A stretch of 5,199 bases of DNA, from NCBI GenBank assembly GCA_018813445.1, contig JAHJBR010000023.1, positions 1-5,199 on the forward strand, read 5' to 3'. The stretch's first letter is position 1, and the number at the start of each line of letters is the position of its first letter. Below the pieces are notes generated by a model. The model was not told where the DNA came from. It worked only from the letters and a program-made list of their open reading frames with translations, and made no database searches. This document shows, in pieces, positions 4,936 through 5,199 of this stretch. The translations under genes and the position numbers were made by a program. This DNA is from Microcaldota archaeon. Its GTDB lineage: Archaea > Micrarchaeota > Micrarchaeia > Anstonellales > Bilamarchaeaceae.

Positions 4936-5199
4936 ATGTTAATAGTTATCGAAGGAATAGATGGATGTGGAAAAGAAACACAGATTAAATTACTAAAGGA
5001 AAAGTTAGATTTTGATTTGTTTAAGTATCCTACACGTAATTTTTCCATTCTTACTGAATATTTGGAAAAGAAAAAGGAAGTGTCCAAGAAAGCCCTTTTC
5101 CATTTATTTCTTGCAGACATAGCCAATGAGCAAGAAAAAGTTGCGAAATCCGAATTTGCAATTTTAGATAGATATGTTTTCTCCACCATAGCTTACGAA
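4936..5199 (+). CDS. tmk: Thymidylate kinase (dTMP kinase), partial, C-terminus outside window
   Basis: The visible 88 residues are the N-terminal half of dTMP kinase, the cytosolic enzyme that phosphorylates dTMP to dTDP with ATP for DNA synthesis. Seen are the MLIVIEGIDG strand and P-loop (GIDGCGKETQ, 7-16), a YPTR motif (31-34) matching the family FPR-type substrate segment, a helical stretch ending LADIANEQEKV, and LDRYVFSTIAYE (77-88) carrying the DR motif. The P-loop has Glu14 where most members have Ser or Thr after Lys13. ATG 4936 is supported by AGGTG five bases upstream, the same spacing as other genes here. The gene runs off the window and shows no defect. Its start is duplicated upstream next to a hairpin, so its expression may be controlled at RNA level. 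A weak TTTAAA (4814-4819) could be a promoter, but cotranscription with the preceding gene is equally possible. Confidence 0.92.
   Translation, partial: MLIVIEGIDGCGKETQIKLLKEKLDFDLFKYPTRNFSILTEYLEKKKEVSKKALFHLFLADIANEQEKVAKSEFAILDRYVFSTIAYE

Larger units (their letters stand above)
4850..4955 (+). repeat. Direct repeat of the tmk start (copies 4850-4869 and 4936-4955)
   Basis: The two 20-base copies begin with ATG and differ only at their fourth base (C versus T); the following 16 bases are identical. They lie 86 bases apart, not a multiple of three, so they open different frames relative to each other. Upstream of each there is a G-rich ribosome-site-like segment. The interval between the copies is occupied by a GC-rich hairpin. 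A match this long at two start codons is very unlikely by chance. Confidence 0.9.

Noticed and set aside
4860..5189. A 109-codon minus-strand frame with a basic end
   Set aside because: It is antisense to tmk, whose P-loop and DR motifs are clear. Its basic end arises from the hairpin sequence.

Overview
The base composition is AT-rich. Several start codons are preceded by AGGTG or AGGTGAT about five bases upstream, which matches the archaeal 16S tail. TATA-like boxes sit about 26 bases ahead of starts, and there is a two-helix membrane protein with a winged-helix tail of a kind common in archaea. Together these suggest an archaeon. A DPANN-type lineage would fit the compact layout and small proteins, but that placement is inference.

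Most of the window, from base 4194 down to base 1, is a run of six tightly packed genes on the minus strand. In transcription order they are: a 37-residue protein with a single CPHC motif; a methionine-rich polytopic membrane protein; a membrane-anchored cupredoxin-like protein with a cysteine-rich tail; a complete P1B-1 copper-exporting ATPase (copA); a short PadR-family regulator; and the first 112 residues of a LolD/MacB-type ABC transporter ATPase that leaves the window. Gaps are 9, -4, 9, 21 and -4 bases. The first four genes read as a copper-handling cassette: soluble or membrane thiol/thioether ligands and a membrane-tethered cupredoxin beside a Cu(I) pump. The PadR-ABC pair looks like a separately controlled exporter module with its own TATA box and a perfect 12-bp palindromic operator candidate between copA and padR.

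Bases 4195 to 4293 form a divergent control region. It holds an AT-rich box usable in both directions, a 20-bp inverted repeat in the early transcribed part of the copper operon, and repeated TGAAACA motifs ahead of the plus-strand gene. That gene encodes a two-TM protein with a cytoplasmic winged helix and is a candidate regulator of the copper operon and of itself.

The right end carries the start of a thymidylate kinase gene (tmk), cut by the window edge. Its first 20 bases are duplicated 86 bases upstream (19 of 20 identical), where they begin a 25-codon ORF that runs through a GC-rich 49-base hairpin and stops just before the tmk start. This duplicated start plus hairpin is the least expected structure here. 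It could be a leader or attenuator, the scar of a small palindromic element, or a fragment of a second tmk. No CRISPR array, tRNA, rRNA or insertion sequence was seen, and no stretch over 300 bases lacks a gene.
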